A stretch of 64,000 bases of DNA from Chamaesiphon sp031376885 (GTDB lineage: Bacteria; Cyanobacteriota; Cyanobacteriia; Cyanobacteriales; Chamaesiphonaceae), in NCBI GenBank assembly GCA_031376885.1, contig JANMEL010000286.1:1-64000 (forward strand), in the 5' to 3' direction. A program made the position numbers and the translations under genes. Every line of letters begins with the position of its first letter. Positions within the stretch are counted from its first letter, which is position 1. The notes under the pieces are model-generated. The model made no database searches, was not told the DNA's origin, and worked only from the letters and a program-made list of their open reading frames with translations. Shown in pieces: positions 17,501 through 26,405 of the stretch.

Positions 17501-18907
17501 TTAAGCCATTAATACTCGTACGTCAGTTACTTTACCCGTCACGGCTGCGGCGATAACCATTGCGGGAGACATCAATAATGTTCGACCGGATGAGGAACCT
17601 TGGCGACCTTTGAAGTTACGATTGGAAGATGATGCACTCAATTGTCGCCCGATTAGTTTGTCAGGGTTCATCGCCAAGCACATCGAGCAACCAGCCTCGC
17701 GCCATTCAAAGCCTGCGTTTTTAAAAACCACGTCTAACCCTTCAGCTTCGGCTTGTTTTTTGACGCGCTCGGAGCCAGGTACGACAAAAGCTTTGACTCC
17801 TGTGGCTACTTGTTTTCCGGCGGCGAGTTTGGCGGCTTCCCGTAAGTCGGTAATCCTTCCATTCGTACAGCTTCCGACGAAACAAACGTCTACTTTAGTA
17901 CCCAAAATTGGCGTACCTGGATGAAGATCCATATACTGGTAAGCTTCTTCGGCGTTGGCTCTGTCGTCTTCGGGCATTTGCGATACTGTCGGGATGGGTT
18001 CATCTACGCCGATTCCCTGCGCGGGGGTGATTCCCCAGGTGACTGTCGGCGCGATTTCGGCTGCGTCGAAGGTGACGATATTATCGTATTGAGCATCTTT
18101 ATCGCTGCGGAGACTTTCCCACCAAGCAACCGCTTTATCCCAATCTGCATCTTTGGGGGCAAAATCGCGCCCTGCGAGGTAATCATAAGTGACTCGATCG
18201 GGGTTAATATATCCACATCTGGCTCCACCTTCGATCGCCATATTACAGACGGTCATTCTCGCTTCCATATCCATCTGCTCGAAGGTACTCCCTGCGAACT
18301 CGTAGGCGTAACCTACCCCACCTTTGACACCAAGTTTGCGGATGATGTGTAAAATTACATCCTTCGCGTATACCCCTGGTTGGAGATTCCCATTGACTTC
18401 AATTTTGCGGACTTTTAATTTTGCTAGAGCCAGAGTTTGGGAGGCTAAAACATCCCGCACCTGAGAGGTGCCAATACCGAACGCTATGGCTCCGAATGCG
18501 CCGTGAGTAGAAGTGTGACTATCTCCACAGGCGATCGTCATTCCTGGCTGTGTTAGCCCCTGCTCTGGTGCGATTACGTGGACAATTCCCTGGCTACCCG
18601 AACCGACATTGTAGAAGCGAATGCCATGCTCTTTGGTATTATTTTCTAGATGTTGCATCATCTCTTCGGCGAGGGTGTCGGCGAGGGGACGAGATTGGTC
18701 TTCGGTTGGTACGATATGATCGACGGTGGCGACGGTACGCTCTGGATAAGGGACTTTTAGGCCGCGATCGCGTAACATAGCAAAGGCTTGAGGGCTAGTA
18801 ACTTCATGGATGAGGTGCAAGCCGATGAATAGTTGTGTTTGTCCTGATGGTAAGATGGCGACGGTATGCGCGTCCCAAACTTTATCGAATAATGTATTTT
18901 TACTCAT
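17501..18907 (-). CDS. leuC: 3-isopropylmalate dehydratase large subunit
   Basis: The aconitase-like catalytic subunit, 468 aa, binding a 4Fe-4S cluster through Cys in FVGSCTNG and the GCSMC pair. ACGDSHTSTHGAFG and SSSNRNFKGRQG are conserved; the latter uses Ser where many bacteria have Cys, as is usual for cyanobacterial LeuC. With LeuD it catalyses the second step of leucine synthesis. The gene starts at an ATG and is followed 72 bases later by the GrpB gene. Confidence 0.97.
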   Translation of the reverse strand: MSKNTLFDKVWDAHTVAILPSGQTQLFIGLHLIHEVTSPQAFAMLRDRGLKVPYPERTVATVDHIVPTEDQSRPLADTLAEEMMQHLENNTKEHGIRFYNVGSGSQGIVHVIAPEQGLTQPGMTIACGDSHTSTHGAFGAIAFGIGTSQVRDVLASQTLALAKLKVRKIEVNGNLQPGVYAKDVILHIIRKLGVKGGVGYAYEFAGSTFEQMDMEARMTVCNMAIEGGARCGYINPDRVTYDYLAGRDFAPKDADWDKAVAWWESLRSDKDAQYDNIVTFDAAEIAPTVTWGITPAQGIGVDEPIPTVSQMPEDDRANAEEAYQYMDLHPGTPILGTKVDVCFVGSCTNGRITDLREAAKLAAGKQVATGVKAFVVPGSERVKKQAEAEGLDVVFKNAGFEWREAGCSMCLAMNPDKLIGRQLSASSSNRNFKGRQGSSSGRTLLMSPAMVIAAAVTGKVTDVRVLMA

Positions 18908-18942
18908 ATATCTAAATTTAGTGCGTGAGTAGTTAGTCTAAC

Positions 18943-19326
18943 TTAATTATCTTCACTACCGTTAATTGGTAGTGTTCTGGTGCGAATCCGATTTTTATCA
19001 AAAATAATAATACTCCCTTGCTGTAGTAAATCGGCGATGTCGGGCAAATTAAGCAGTAGGATCGAAAGTTGTGTTTGGGGAATGTGTGAAATACCTCGCC
19101 TAAACAAAATCACAGATGGAAAATTTTCCGATCTTAATGCGAGTAACGTTCCAAAATCAGTGTCAGCAGAAATGATAATCCGTCGATCGGCAATTGCTAA
19201 ATCGAAGATGTCAATATCTGGAGCAGATTTCATATCGAGATCGCGAACATGAATGGCATCATATCCTGCTTGAGTTAAACCGATCGCTATTTGAGGAGAT
19301 AAAGCATTATCTATTAAAAATTTCAT
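18943..19326 (-). CDS. DUF5615 PIN-like toxin
   Basis: A 127-aa PIN-like nuclease-fold protein with acidic residues at Asp6 (LIDNALS) and ADTDFG (Asp55, Asp57). The DUF5615 family is paired with DUF433 antitoxins in many bacteria. Here the ATG overlaps the antitoxin stop (TAATG), implying translational coupling. The toxin is predicted to cleave RNA, by analogy to PIN toxins. Confidence 0.8.
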   Translation of the reverse strand: MKFLIDNALSPQIAIGLTQAGYDAIHVRDLDMKSAPDIDIFDLAIADRRIIISADTDFGTLLALRSENFPSVILFRRGISHIPQTQLSILLLNLPDIADLLQQGSIIIFDKNRIRTRTLPINGSEDN

Positions 19327-19550
19327 TAACCCGCTAGTGGTAGTTCACCTTCTTGTAATAGTTGGGCGGCATATAGCAAAGATTCTTTGATATCTGCTGA
19401 CTGTAAGTCGGGATAAGCTGCAAGAATTTCAATCTCTGTCATCCCTTCTGCGAACATACTCACGATAGTAGCAACTGGAATCCGTAAACTTCTAATGCAA
19501 GGTACGCCACCCATTTGTCGGGAATCGACTGTGATTCTAGTGAATTTCAT
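19326..19550 (-). CDS. DUF433 antitoxin
   Basis: A 74-aa protein with the DUF433 winged-helix-like pattern: RQMGGVPCIRSLRIPVATIVSMFAEGMTEIEILAAYPDL. The family supplies the antitoxin and probable autorepressor for DUF5615 toxins. It is the first gene of the two-gene operon. Its location just upstream of leuC and downstream of two methyltransferase genes looks like an insertion of an accessory module in a metabolic region. Confidence 0.85.
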   Translation of the reverse strand: MKFTRITVDSRQMGGVPCIRSLRIPVATIVSMFAEGMTEIEILAAYPDLQSADIKESLLYAAQLLQEGELPLAG

Positions 19551-19621
19551 GATTTATTATCCTCTATACATTTAATATTTTCTTATCTCTGCGCCCTCTG
19601 CGCCTCTGCGGTTAAAAAAAA

Positions 19622-20284
19622 TTACCGCTCATAGACAACTCGAAATCGGCGGGGTCGATTTGGTTCTGAGGTATCGATAAAATCTTCAAAGGATACTTGA
19701 GTTAAACCATTGGTGGTGAATCTAGTTAATTCATCCTGAGTGAGTGGGAATGGTAAACTCTCACAAGCATCTTCAGGGTTGCGCCCGCGACAGACAACTA
19801 ATAGTTTGCCATTTTCAGCAACAAAATTACCGATACAGTCAATCGCAAGTGGTCGAATATTTGCAGGTAGTGCTTGAATAGTATAAATCTCAATGACGAG
19901 ATCGAAATTCAACTTCCATGCTGATGGAGCGGTAAATAGATCGACTGCTTGATAATTTACATCAGATGTTGGAAATCTTTGATGACACCAATCGATCGCA
20001 GTTTGAGATAGATCGAATGCTGTTACTTTCGCACCGAGTTGGGCAAGATATTCGGCATCATCACCTAATCCACAGCCGACAACTAATACCCGTATATTTT
20101 GGAAATTTAGATTAGATATTTTAATCCAATCTACCAAGCATATATTAAGACCTCTATCCGCCCAGGGAATCGCATCAAGATTCCCTTGAGCTTCTGAATA
20201 AAGAGTTTCAAACCAGCCAGTATAGTCTCCCCGATCGTATGATTCGGTAGACAATTCACGAACGCGAGATCGAGAGTCTGTCAT
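19622..20284 (-). CDS. class I SAM methyltransferase (TPMT-like)
   Basis: A 220-aa Rossmann methyltransferase with the SAM motif VLVVGCGLGDDAEYLAQLG and acidic loop AFDLSQTAI. The N-terminus (DYTGWFETLYSEAQ...IPWADRGLN) and C-terminal FPLTQDELTRF resemble thiopurine-methyltransferase-like proteins. Substrate unknown. Ten bases separate it from another methyltransferase gene upstream on the same strand, so the two likely form an operon. Confidence 0.75.
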   Translation of the reverse strand: MTDSRSRVRELSTESYDRGDYTGWFETLYSEAQGNLDAIPWADRGLNICLVDWIKISNLNFQNIRVLVVGCGLGDDAEYLAQLGAKVTAFDLSQTAIDWCHQRFPTSDVNYQAVDLFTAPSAWKLNFDLVIEIYTIQALPANIRPLAIDCIGNFVAENGKLLVVCRGRNPEDACESLPFPLTQDELTRFTTNGLTQVSFEDFIDTSEPNRPRRFRVVYER

Positions 20285-20294
20285 AAATTAATTA

Positions 20295-20924
20295 TTAAAT
20301 TGGTTTAATCCCAATTAATAGAGCTAGTTCTAACCATTTCCAATAACAGTCTACATCTGCAAACCCAATCGCTCGAAGATAACCGAGCTGTGTTTCGACA
20401 TCTAGTAATTGATTCGATGGATCTTCACCTTCGGCTGTATAACCAATTTTAGTTAGGAACTGAATATGTATTTTCTGATTGGGTGAAGCCACATGTTCGA
20501 GATTGGCAAATACACCACCAGGATTTAATCTGTCGAATATTTCGGCGTATAGAGAAGCTTTGCGATCGTGGCTAACATGATGAATTGCAAAGCTAGAAAC
20601 GATCGCATCAAACTTACCTAGATCTGGAAGAGGATCGTCTAAATTATGACTGACGATTTCGATGGAATCATCACCCTTGAATCTCGCCCCAGCTTTTTCG
20701 AGCATCACTGGTGAAAAGTCTACCGCAATTCCGGTAGCTGATGGACGATCGATTTTGAGTAATGCCATCAATCTACCATCCCCTGTACCCAAATCGAGAA
20801 TCTGTTGGGCATCTTTTGGGATATAGTCGAGTAATACAGCTTCACCCTCGGTACGATGAGGAATACTATCGGCTTTGGCGAGGTAGCCTAATGCGTGTTC
20901 GGTTGTAGACCATAAATTTACCAT
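20295..20924 (-). CDS. class I SAM methyltransferase
   Basis: A 209-aa methyltransferase with the SAM motif ILDLGTGDGRLMALL and motif II/IV FDAIVSSFAIHHV. It resembles the CmoA/UbiE-like group that acts on small molecules. First gene of a two-methyltransferase operon. The C-terminus (CYWKWLELALLIGIKP) is hydrophobic and may contact a lipophilic substrate, but this is a guess. Confidence 0.75.
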   Translation of the reverse strand: MVNLWSTTEHALGYLAKADSIPHRTEGEAVLLDYIPKDAQQILDLGTGDGRLMALLKIDRPSATGIAVDFSPVMLEKAGARFKGDDSIEIVSHNLDDPLPDLGKFDAIVSSFAIHHVSHDRKASLYAEIFDRLNPGGVFANLEHVASPNQKIHIQFLTKIGYTAEGEDPSNQLLDVETQLGYLRAIGFADVDCYWKWLELALLIGIKPI

Positions 20925-21069
20925 ATCGGTGAACTTTCAGTAATTAATGGCTGCGGCTGTGTATCTCTACTATAGACAAGGAGATAAGTGCTTGTCCAAT
21001 ATATATTAGTCTTACTACTCATACTTATTAAGTCTTAATCTCTGACTACTCAGCATCACCATCATTTAT

Positions 21070-21717
21070 ATGTCAAAATTCAATGGCTGCTTAATTTGCC
21101 TAGTTATTACAGCTACCTCACTTTTTATCGATAAGCCAATTCTCGCCGCTCCCATCGCGATGAATTCTGTGACGGATCCTTTCCAGGGGAAAATCTTGGT
21201 GGCTCAGTCACCTAGTGAGGCAAATCTAGAAAGAGATGATGTATTGGATGATATTGTGTCAAATCGAGTAGATAAACTAAAGGGATTTCTCGAACGAGGT
21301 GGTAACGTAAATGATTATCTTCATAGTGCTATTAATGCGGGGTCGATTGGTGCTGTAAAAATGATGCTCGATCGAGGGGCAAATGTCAACTTAGTTGGCG
21401 AAGAAGGTTTGACTCCAGTGATGATTTCAGCAAGAGTTACTTATCGAGTTGGTGTAGATATGACTGCACTTTTAATTAAAAAAGGTGCAAATATTAATGC
21501 TAAAGCGAGTAAAGGCAGTACACCTTTGATGTTTGCCGCTTGGGGTGTAGCGACTCATTATCAAGATGAGTATGTTAAGGTAGTTCGGCTATTAATCAAA
21601 AATGGTGCGAAGGTAAATGTGAAAAATCAGATGGGTGATACACCATTAAGTATTGCCAAGAGTGGTAATTGGAATAAGATTGTGACGATTCTCAAAAGGG
21701 CAGGTGCAAAAGTTTAG
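21070..21717 (+). CDS. secreted ankyrin-repeat protein
   Basis: A 215-aa protein with an N-terminal signal peptide (hydrophobic residues 5-20, ILAAP) and about four ankyrin repeats (LHSAINAGSIGAVKMMLDRGANVN, TPVMISARV, TPLMFAAWG, TPLSIAKSG). Ankyrin repeats mediate protein binding; here presumably in the periplasm. It is followed immediately by a HAD gene fragment. Function unknown. Confidence 0.8.
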   Translation: MSKFNGCLICLVITATSLFIDKPILAAPIAMNSVTDPFQGKILVAQSPSEANLERDDVLDDIVSNRVDKLKGFLERGGNVNDYLHSAINAGSIGAVKMMLDRGANVNLVGEEGLTPVMISARVTYRVGVDMTALLIKKGANINAKASKGSTPLMFAAWGVATHYQDEYVKVVRLLIKNGAKVNVKNQMGDTPLSIAKSGNWNKIVTILKRAGAKV

Positions 21718-21744
21718 ATCGATTGGCTTCAGCTAGAATCATAT

Positions 21745-21910
21745 TGTGTATTGGGGGGATAATCCTAAAGCAGATATTCCAGGTGCAAAAAATGCAGGAA
21801 TGAAGATAATTTTAAAATATAATTTGTCTTGGCAAACAGCAAAAGCAGCCGACGCGATCGTTGACAAACTCCATAAAATTACCCTCATCCTCGATCTGTT
21901 TAAAGGCAAT
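21745..21910 (+). pseudogene. HAD hydrolase C-terminal fragment (duplicate)
   Basis: This segment encodes GDNPKADIPGAKNAGMK...NLSWQTAKAADAIVDKL and is nearly identical to the C-terminal part of the HAD gene at 22.9-23.1 kb. The N-terminal part and start codon are missing, and it is preceded directly by the ankyrin gene. It is a remnant of a second HAD copy; the DNA is still highly similar, so the event is fairly recent. Confidence 0.8.
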
Positions 21911-21925
21911 CGATCGGTACCTAAA

Positions 21926-22330
21926 CTAATGACTATACAAATCATTAATAAATTGATGTAATATTAATTGAGCATTTGTGATTGGGATAGCTTGCCCTTT
22001 GTGCTCATGCCTTTGGCGATAAGAGAATCCCGTTGAGCTTTCAACTGAATTAAATAATTCAGATATAATTGGGATGACTTCTGTATCTAAGGCATCGCGA
22101 AAAAGGTTTATGGGTAAAATTAGTTGAGATGTATCGCGAAGATCGTATAGGAACTCTAATTGAAAACGTTCGGGATTAAATCTAGCAAGTGCTAGAGGTT
22201 TTACCCAATAGCGAGCAGAGATCTCAATCGTATCGATAACCTCAGCGAATAGACGCTCTTTTCCCTGGCGAGAATCTAGACAAACGATTCGAGCTATTTC
22301 GCTGGCGAATGGTGAATTTTTGTCAATCAT
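21926..22330 (-). CDS. hypothetical protein, 134 aa
   Basis: A soluble protein with no recognised domain; FYD-type aromatic stretch (ERFQLEFLYDLRDTSQLILPINLF) and a His-rich segment (YRQRHEHKG). It sits between the HAD fragment and the disrupted HAD gene, on the opposite strand, so it may have been carried with the duplication. The ORF is clean, but conservation cannot be judged here. Confidence 0.45.
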   Translation of the reverse strand: MIDKNSPFASEIARIVCLDSRQGKERLFAEVIDTIEISARYWVKPLALARFNPERFQLEFLYDLRDTSQLILPINLFRDALDTEVIPIISELFNSVESSTGFSYRQRHEHKGQAIPITNAQLILHQFINDLYSH

Positions 22331-22417
22331 TTAGATCGCTCTATTTTTAAATTAAAACTATTATTAATTATAATGACTAAAGCAGTTCTTTTCGATCTAG
22401 ATGGAACATTACTCGAT

Positions 22418-22442
22418 TCTCCTGTCGGAGAGGCTTCGCCAA
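22418..22442 (+). repeat. mini-repeat copy (25 nt) disrupting HAD gene
   Basis: TCTCC, a 4-base spacer, then GGAGAGGCTTCGCCAA. It lies between GAT and CG; deleting it gives GATCGT and fuses LLD to RDTSIEQ in frame. Confidence 0.9.
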
Positions 22443-22774
22443 CGTGACACCTCGATCGAACAGTTCATTGCAATGCAGTATGACAGGCTTGCCGAAAACT
22501 TAAAGCACATTCCTAAAAATGATTATATAACTAGATTCATCGAATTAGACTGTCATGGGTATGTTTGGAAAGATAAGGTTTATCAACAATTAGTTGAAGA
22601 ATTTCAAATTAAGAGTTTGACTTGGCAGATCTTGCTACAAGACTATGAGCAAGAGTTTCAGCATCATTGCATCCCATTTTCTGGACTCGTTGAGATGTTA
22701 AGCTTGTTGAGAAAGCAAGGTTATTTATTAGGTATTATCAGCAATGGGCGGGGAACATTTCAAACTAAGGCGAT

Positions 22775-22798
22775 TCTCCAAAGGAGAGGCTACGCCAA
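22775..22798 (+). repeat. mini-repeat copy (24 nt), in frame in HAD gene
   Basis: TCTCC, AAA, then GGAGAGGCTACGCCAA, between GAT and CG. Deleting it gives GCGATCGAAGGA and restores AIEGLGIQ, the expected HAD sequence. Confidence 0.9.
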
Positions 22799-23144
22799 CG
22801 AAGGATTAGGTATTCAAGACTATTTTGATGTCATCCTCATTTCCGAATTCGAGCAAATTAGAAAACCGCAAGCCGAAATTTTCCATAGAGCTGCACAGCG
22901 ATTGGGAGTAATGTATGCAGACTGTGTATTTGTTGGCGATAATCCTGAAGCAGATATTCTAGGTGCAAAAAATGCAGGGATGAAGGCAATTTGGAAACGT
23001 AATTTGTCTTGGCAAGAAGCAAAAGCAGCCGATACGATCGTTGACAAACTCGATGAGATTCCCTTTATCCTCGATCGATTTTAGGTCAGTCGATCGATGT
23101 TTAAATTAATGACTCGATCCCTTCGATTAGCGATGAGATTACGC

Positions 23145-23219
23145 TATTAAACACAACTCGATCGCATTGCCCCAATTACTTTCTCCCTGTCATGACGATA
23201 ATAGCCACCAAGAGCGATT
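23145..23219 (-). pseudogene. icd C-terminal fragment
   Basis: On the minus strand this encodes GGYYRHDREKVIGAMRSS, matching GGYYHPNREKAIGAMRSS near the C-terminus of the isocitrate dehydrogenase gene at 23.9-26.2 kb. Homology starts at the equivalent of 23960 and ends at a GAT where icd continues CG; here a mini-repeat-like sequence (TCCG...CGGAGGCT) follows instead. Confidence 0.75.
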
Positions 23220-23248
23220 CCGAAAAGCGGAGGCTCTCGGTTACGCAG

Positions 23249-23614
23249 CTAAATTTTATAGATTGAAACTAATCCATTCACATCAAAATCAATTTCTAAC
23301 CGAAATTTTTGCAATAGGCTCGTGCCTAAAAGTGGCTTTAATCCAGTCGCTAAAACTGGCACTACTTTTTCCTCTCCATCCCAAAGAATCGTCGCTATGT
23401 GTATCGGCAATAAAGACTCGCTATTATCCGCTAACCGGACAGATACACTCGAATACAGCGGCAGATTCATCGCACTAATTGCTTGGGGTGGCAAAGTTAG
23501 ATAGTCATTAAAGCCAGTATCAACCACGAAATCTATCCCGAAGCTAGGTTGCTCTGGCAATAAAAATACGATCTGTACACTTGGTCTTCCGTTGACAACT
23601 CTACCTTGAATCAC
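23249..23614 (-). CDS. retropepsin-like aspartic protease (clan AA)
   Basis: A 121-aa single-domain protein with the active-site motif FVVDTGFNDYLTLP (Asp32-Thr-Gly) and hydrophobic-hydrophobic-Gly region PLLGTSLL. Such small clan AA proteases are common in cyanobacteria and would act as homodimers. It overlaps the stop of the 90-aa gene upstream by four bases, indicating an operon. Target unknown. Confidence 0.8.
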   Translation of the reverse strand: MIQGRVVNGRPSVQIVFLLPEQPSFGIDFVVDTGFNDYLTLPPQAISAMNLPLYSSVSVRLADNSESLLPIHIATILWDGEEKVVPVLATGLKPLLGTSLLQKFRLEIDFDVNGLVSIYKI

Positions 23615-23883
23615 TTAACAACCCGCTCCATTTCTCCACCAAAAACTATCGCAACATCATAACCAATTCGGATCGTAAATAGTCGAGCTACAGGATTTTT
23701 ACCCTTTAACTTTATAGCTGACTCTACACCACTTCGATCGATCCCATATTCGCCTGTCTCGGCATCAATGACAATCATCTGACCGATATTTTCTCCATGC
23801 TCGACTTCTTGGCGAATACCATTTTCGTAAAACTGCTTTGCTCTACCAGCAACTTCTTCCATCGTCCAAAAAATAGCTTGCAT
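23611..23883 (-). CDS. hypothetical protein paired with aspartic protease
   Basis: A 90-aa acidic protein (EVAGRAKQFYENGIRQEVE, IVIDAETGEYGID, RLFTIRIGYDVAIVFGG). It precedes the protease gene with a four-base overlap and the same pairing seems to recur in cyanobacteria, so it may be substrate, antitoxin or regulator of the protease. No known domain. Confidence 0.6.
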   Translation of the reverse strand: MQAIFWTMEEVAGRAKQFYENGIRQEVEHGENIGQMIVIDAETGEYGIDRSGVESAIKLKGKNPVARLFTIRIGYDVAIVFGGEMERVVK

Positions 23884-23921
23884 AATCGATCCTCATGGTT
23901 ATTGTTGAAACTATATGTGTA

Positions 23922-26159
23922 TCATACCTCACTTAAAGAAGCAATTGCCTGATTAAACACTTTACTCGATCGCATTGCCCCAATTGCTTTCTCCCTGTTA
24001 GGATGATAATAACCGCCAAGATCGATCGAGTCTCCCTGCGCCCCATTTAACTCATCTAGAATCACCATTTCATGTTCGCTTAATTCTTGAGCAAACTTTC
24101 CGAACTTCTCTTTCAATTCTAGATTTTCATCCTGCTCTGCTAAAGCTTGCGCCCAATACATTGTGAGATAGAAATGACTACCGCGATTGTCTAATTCTTT
24201 GACTTTCGAGGAAGGTGATTTAGCATTATCTAAATACTTGCCATTAGCCCGATCGAGTGTTGCTGCTAAAATCAGTGCATCTGGATTATTTGTCTTTTGC
24301 CCTACATCTTCCAACGCCACCGCCAAAGCCAAAAATTCACCCAAAGAATCCCAGCGCAGATGCCCTTCAGTGAGAAATTGTTGAACATGTTTTGGTGCAG
24401 ATCCGCCCGCACCTGTCTCAAATAAACCGCCACCTGCAAGTAATGGTACGATCGACAACATCTTAGCACTCGTACCCAATTCTAAAATCGGAAATAAATC
24501 TGTCAGATAATCCCGCAACACGTTTCCCGTGACAGAAATAACATCTTTACCTGCTTTAATTCGATCGCAAGTAAATCGCATCGCCGCAACAGGTGGCATA
24601 ATCTGAATATCTAATCCCGTCGTGTCATGATTGCCTAAATATTCATTCACCTTAGCAATTAGATTAGCATCATGGGCGCGATCCTTATCCAACCAAAAAA
24701 TTGTCGGATTCCCCGTAGCTTTCGCCCGATTTACCGCCAACTTCACCCAATCCTGAATCGGTAAATCCTTCGTCTGACACATCCGCCAGATATCGCCCTG
24801 CTCCACCTGATGCTTCATCAACGTCGCTCCAGAGGCATCTACAACGCGCACCAAGCCCTCCGACAGAATTTCAAAGGTCTTGTCATGAGAACCATATTCC
24901 TCGGCTTTCTGCGCCATCAAGCCCACGTTGGCGACATTTCCCATCGTCGTCACGTCAAAGGCTCCATGCTCCTGGCAGAATTTGATACATTCCTGATAAA
25001 TCGTCGCATAACAGCGATCGGGTATCATTGCCTTCATATCCTGGAGCTTACCATCAGGTCCCCACATCTGCCCCGAAGTCCGAATCGCCGCCGCCATCGA
25101 CGCATCGATAATCACATCGCTGGGTACATGGAGATTGGTAATACCCTTATCAGAATTGACCATCGCCAAGGGAGGACGATTGGTATAAACTGCTTGAATG
25201 TCAGACTCGATCTCGTTTCGATCCACATCTGGTAAAGATTGAATCTTGCTATAGACATCACCGATACCGTTATTTGGATTCACGCCCAATCGAGCAAAAG
25301 TATCGGCATACTTGGTAAATACATCCCGATAATAAACCGTGACAGCGTGCCCGAATAAAATCGGATCGGATACCTTCATCATCGTCGCCTTCACATGGAG
25401 CGAGAGCAACACATTTTCCGCCTTAGCCGCCTTAATTTCTCGCGCATAGAAAGCCCGCAACGCCTTGACACTCATCACCGCCCCATCAATGACTTCCCCC
25501 GCCGTCACCATCGTCTTTTCCTTCAACACCGTCACCGCACCATCCAAACCGACTAACTCAATTTTTACCGCTCCCGCCTCATTGACAACTACAGATTGCT
25601 CGCTCTCATAAAAATCACCATTCCCCATATGAGCAACATGAGTCTGGGAATCCGCCGCCCATGCACCGACTTTGTGGGGGTTATTTTGGGCATATTTTTT
25701 CACCGCCGCCGCTACCCGTCTATCAGAATTGCCCTCACGCAATACCGGATTCACCGCACTACCCAAAATCTTCCCATACCGCGCCTTAATCGCCGTTTCC
25801 GCTTCATTCTCTGGCTGGGCTGGATAGTCGGGAAGATCGTATCCCTGCGCCTGCAATTCCGTGATTGCTGCTATCAATTGGGGAATGGAAGCACTGATAT
25901 TTGGCAACTTGATAATATTAGCTGCGGGAGTCTTCGCCAATTCGCCCAATAGAGCTAGAGCATCGGGTTGTTGTTGAGCGGGTTTCAACCTGTCGCCAAA
26001 AGCGGCTATAATCCGCCCAGCGAGAGAGATATCACTAGTCTCGATCTCTACATTAGCAGCTTTGGTAAATGCTTGGACGATCGGCAAGAATGAATATGTT
26101 GCCAAAGCCGGAGCTTCATCGGTAAGGGTGTAGACGATTTTCGAGGGTTGGGGTGTCAT
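23922..26159 (-). CDS. icd: isocitrate dehydrogenase (NADP+), monomeric type
   Basis: A 745-aa enzyme of the monomeric IDH family (as in Azotobacter and Corynebacterium): KIVYTLTDEAPALATYSFLP at the N-terminus, LREGNSDRRVAAAVK near residue 140, and GGLFETGAGGSAPKHVQQF in the C-terminal half, all family signatures. It oxidises isocitrate to 2-oxoglutarate, the carbon skeleton for ammonium assimilation. Most cyanobacteria that I know have the smaller dimeric IDH, so this type is unusual. Fragments of the same gene lie on both sides (23145-23219 and 27010-27300). Confidence 0.95.
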   Translation of the reverse strand: MTPQPSKIVYTLTDEAPALATYSFLPIVQAFTKAANVEIETSDISLAGRIIAAFGDRLKPAQQQPDALALLGELAKTPAANIIKLPNISASIPQLIAAITELQAQGYDLPDYPAQPENEAETAIKARYGKILGSAVNPVLREGNSDRRVAAAVKKYAQNNPHKVGAWAADSQTHVAHMGNGDFYESEQSVVVNEAGAVKIELVGLDGAVTVLKEKTMVTAGEVIDGAVMSVKALRAFYAREIKAAKAENVLLSLHVKATMMKVSDPILFGHAVTVYYRDVFTKYADTFARLGVNPNNGIGDVYSKIQSLPDVDRNEIESDIQAVYTNRPPLAMVNSDKGITNLHVPSDVIIDASMAAAIRTSGQMWGPDGKLQDMKAMIPDRCYATIYQECIKFCQEHGAFDVTTMGNVANVGLMAQKAEEYGSHDKTFEILSEGLVRVVDASGATLMKHQVEQGDIWRMCQTKDLPIQDWVKLAVNRAKATGNPTIFWLDKDRAHDANLIAKVNEYLGNHDTTGLDIQIMPPVAAMRFTCDRIKAGKDVISVTGNVLRDYLTDLFPILELGTSAKMLSIVPLLAGGGLFETGAGGSAPKHVQQFLTEGHLRWDSLGEFLALAVALEDVGQKTNNPDALILAATLDRANGKYLDNAKSPSSKVKELDNRGSHFYLTMYWAQALAEQDENLELKEKFGKFAQELSEHEMVILDELNGAQGDSIDLGGYYHPNREKAIGAMRSSKVFNQAIASLSEV

Positions 26160-26405
26160 GAATCTTGTTGGTATGGTGCGGGAGCGTGTCGCGGCGACTC
26201 CAAACCATCATTTTGACATCTCTTGGGGATTTGGTGGTAGTCTTGTTGGCTAACTGGAGAATAGGGAGCGAAAATCTCGAAGTATCTCGCTCACAGATGA
26301 GATTGCTTTACAGTTCTGCGCTGATGATGGATGCTACGCAAACGTAGTAGTATACCTGGCGGATTCATATAGTAGAATATATCCATCGAGCTATAGGATG
26401 GCACT

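Larger units (their letters stand above)
22373..23084 (+). pseudogene. HAD-superfamily hydrolase gene disrupted by mini-repeat insertions
   Basis: The ATG at 22373 starts MTKAVLFDLDGTLLD, the HAD motif I with catalytic Asp. After GAT at 22415-22417, a 25-base mini-repeat (22418-22442) shifts the frame and a stop follows. The downstream frame RDTSIEQFIAMQYDRL continues a normal HAD protein through YLLGIISNG (motif II), KPQAEIFHRA (motif III) and FVGDNPEADI (motif IV). A second, 24-base copy (22775-22798) adds eight codons in frame. A start at 22401 could give a protein, but without motif I it would be inactive. Confidence 0.85.
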
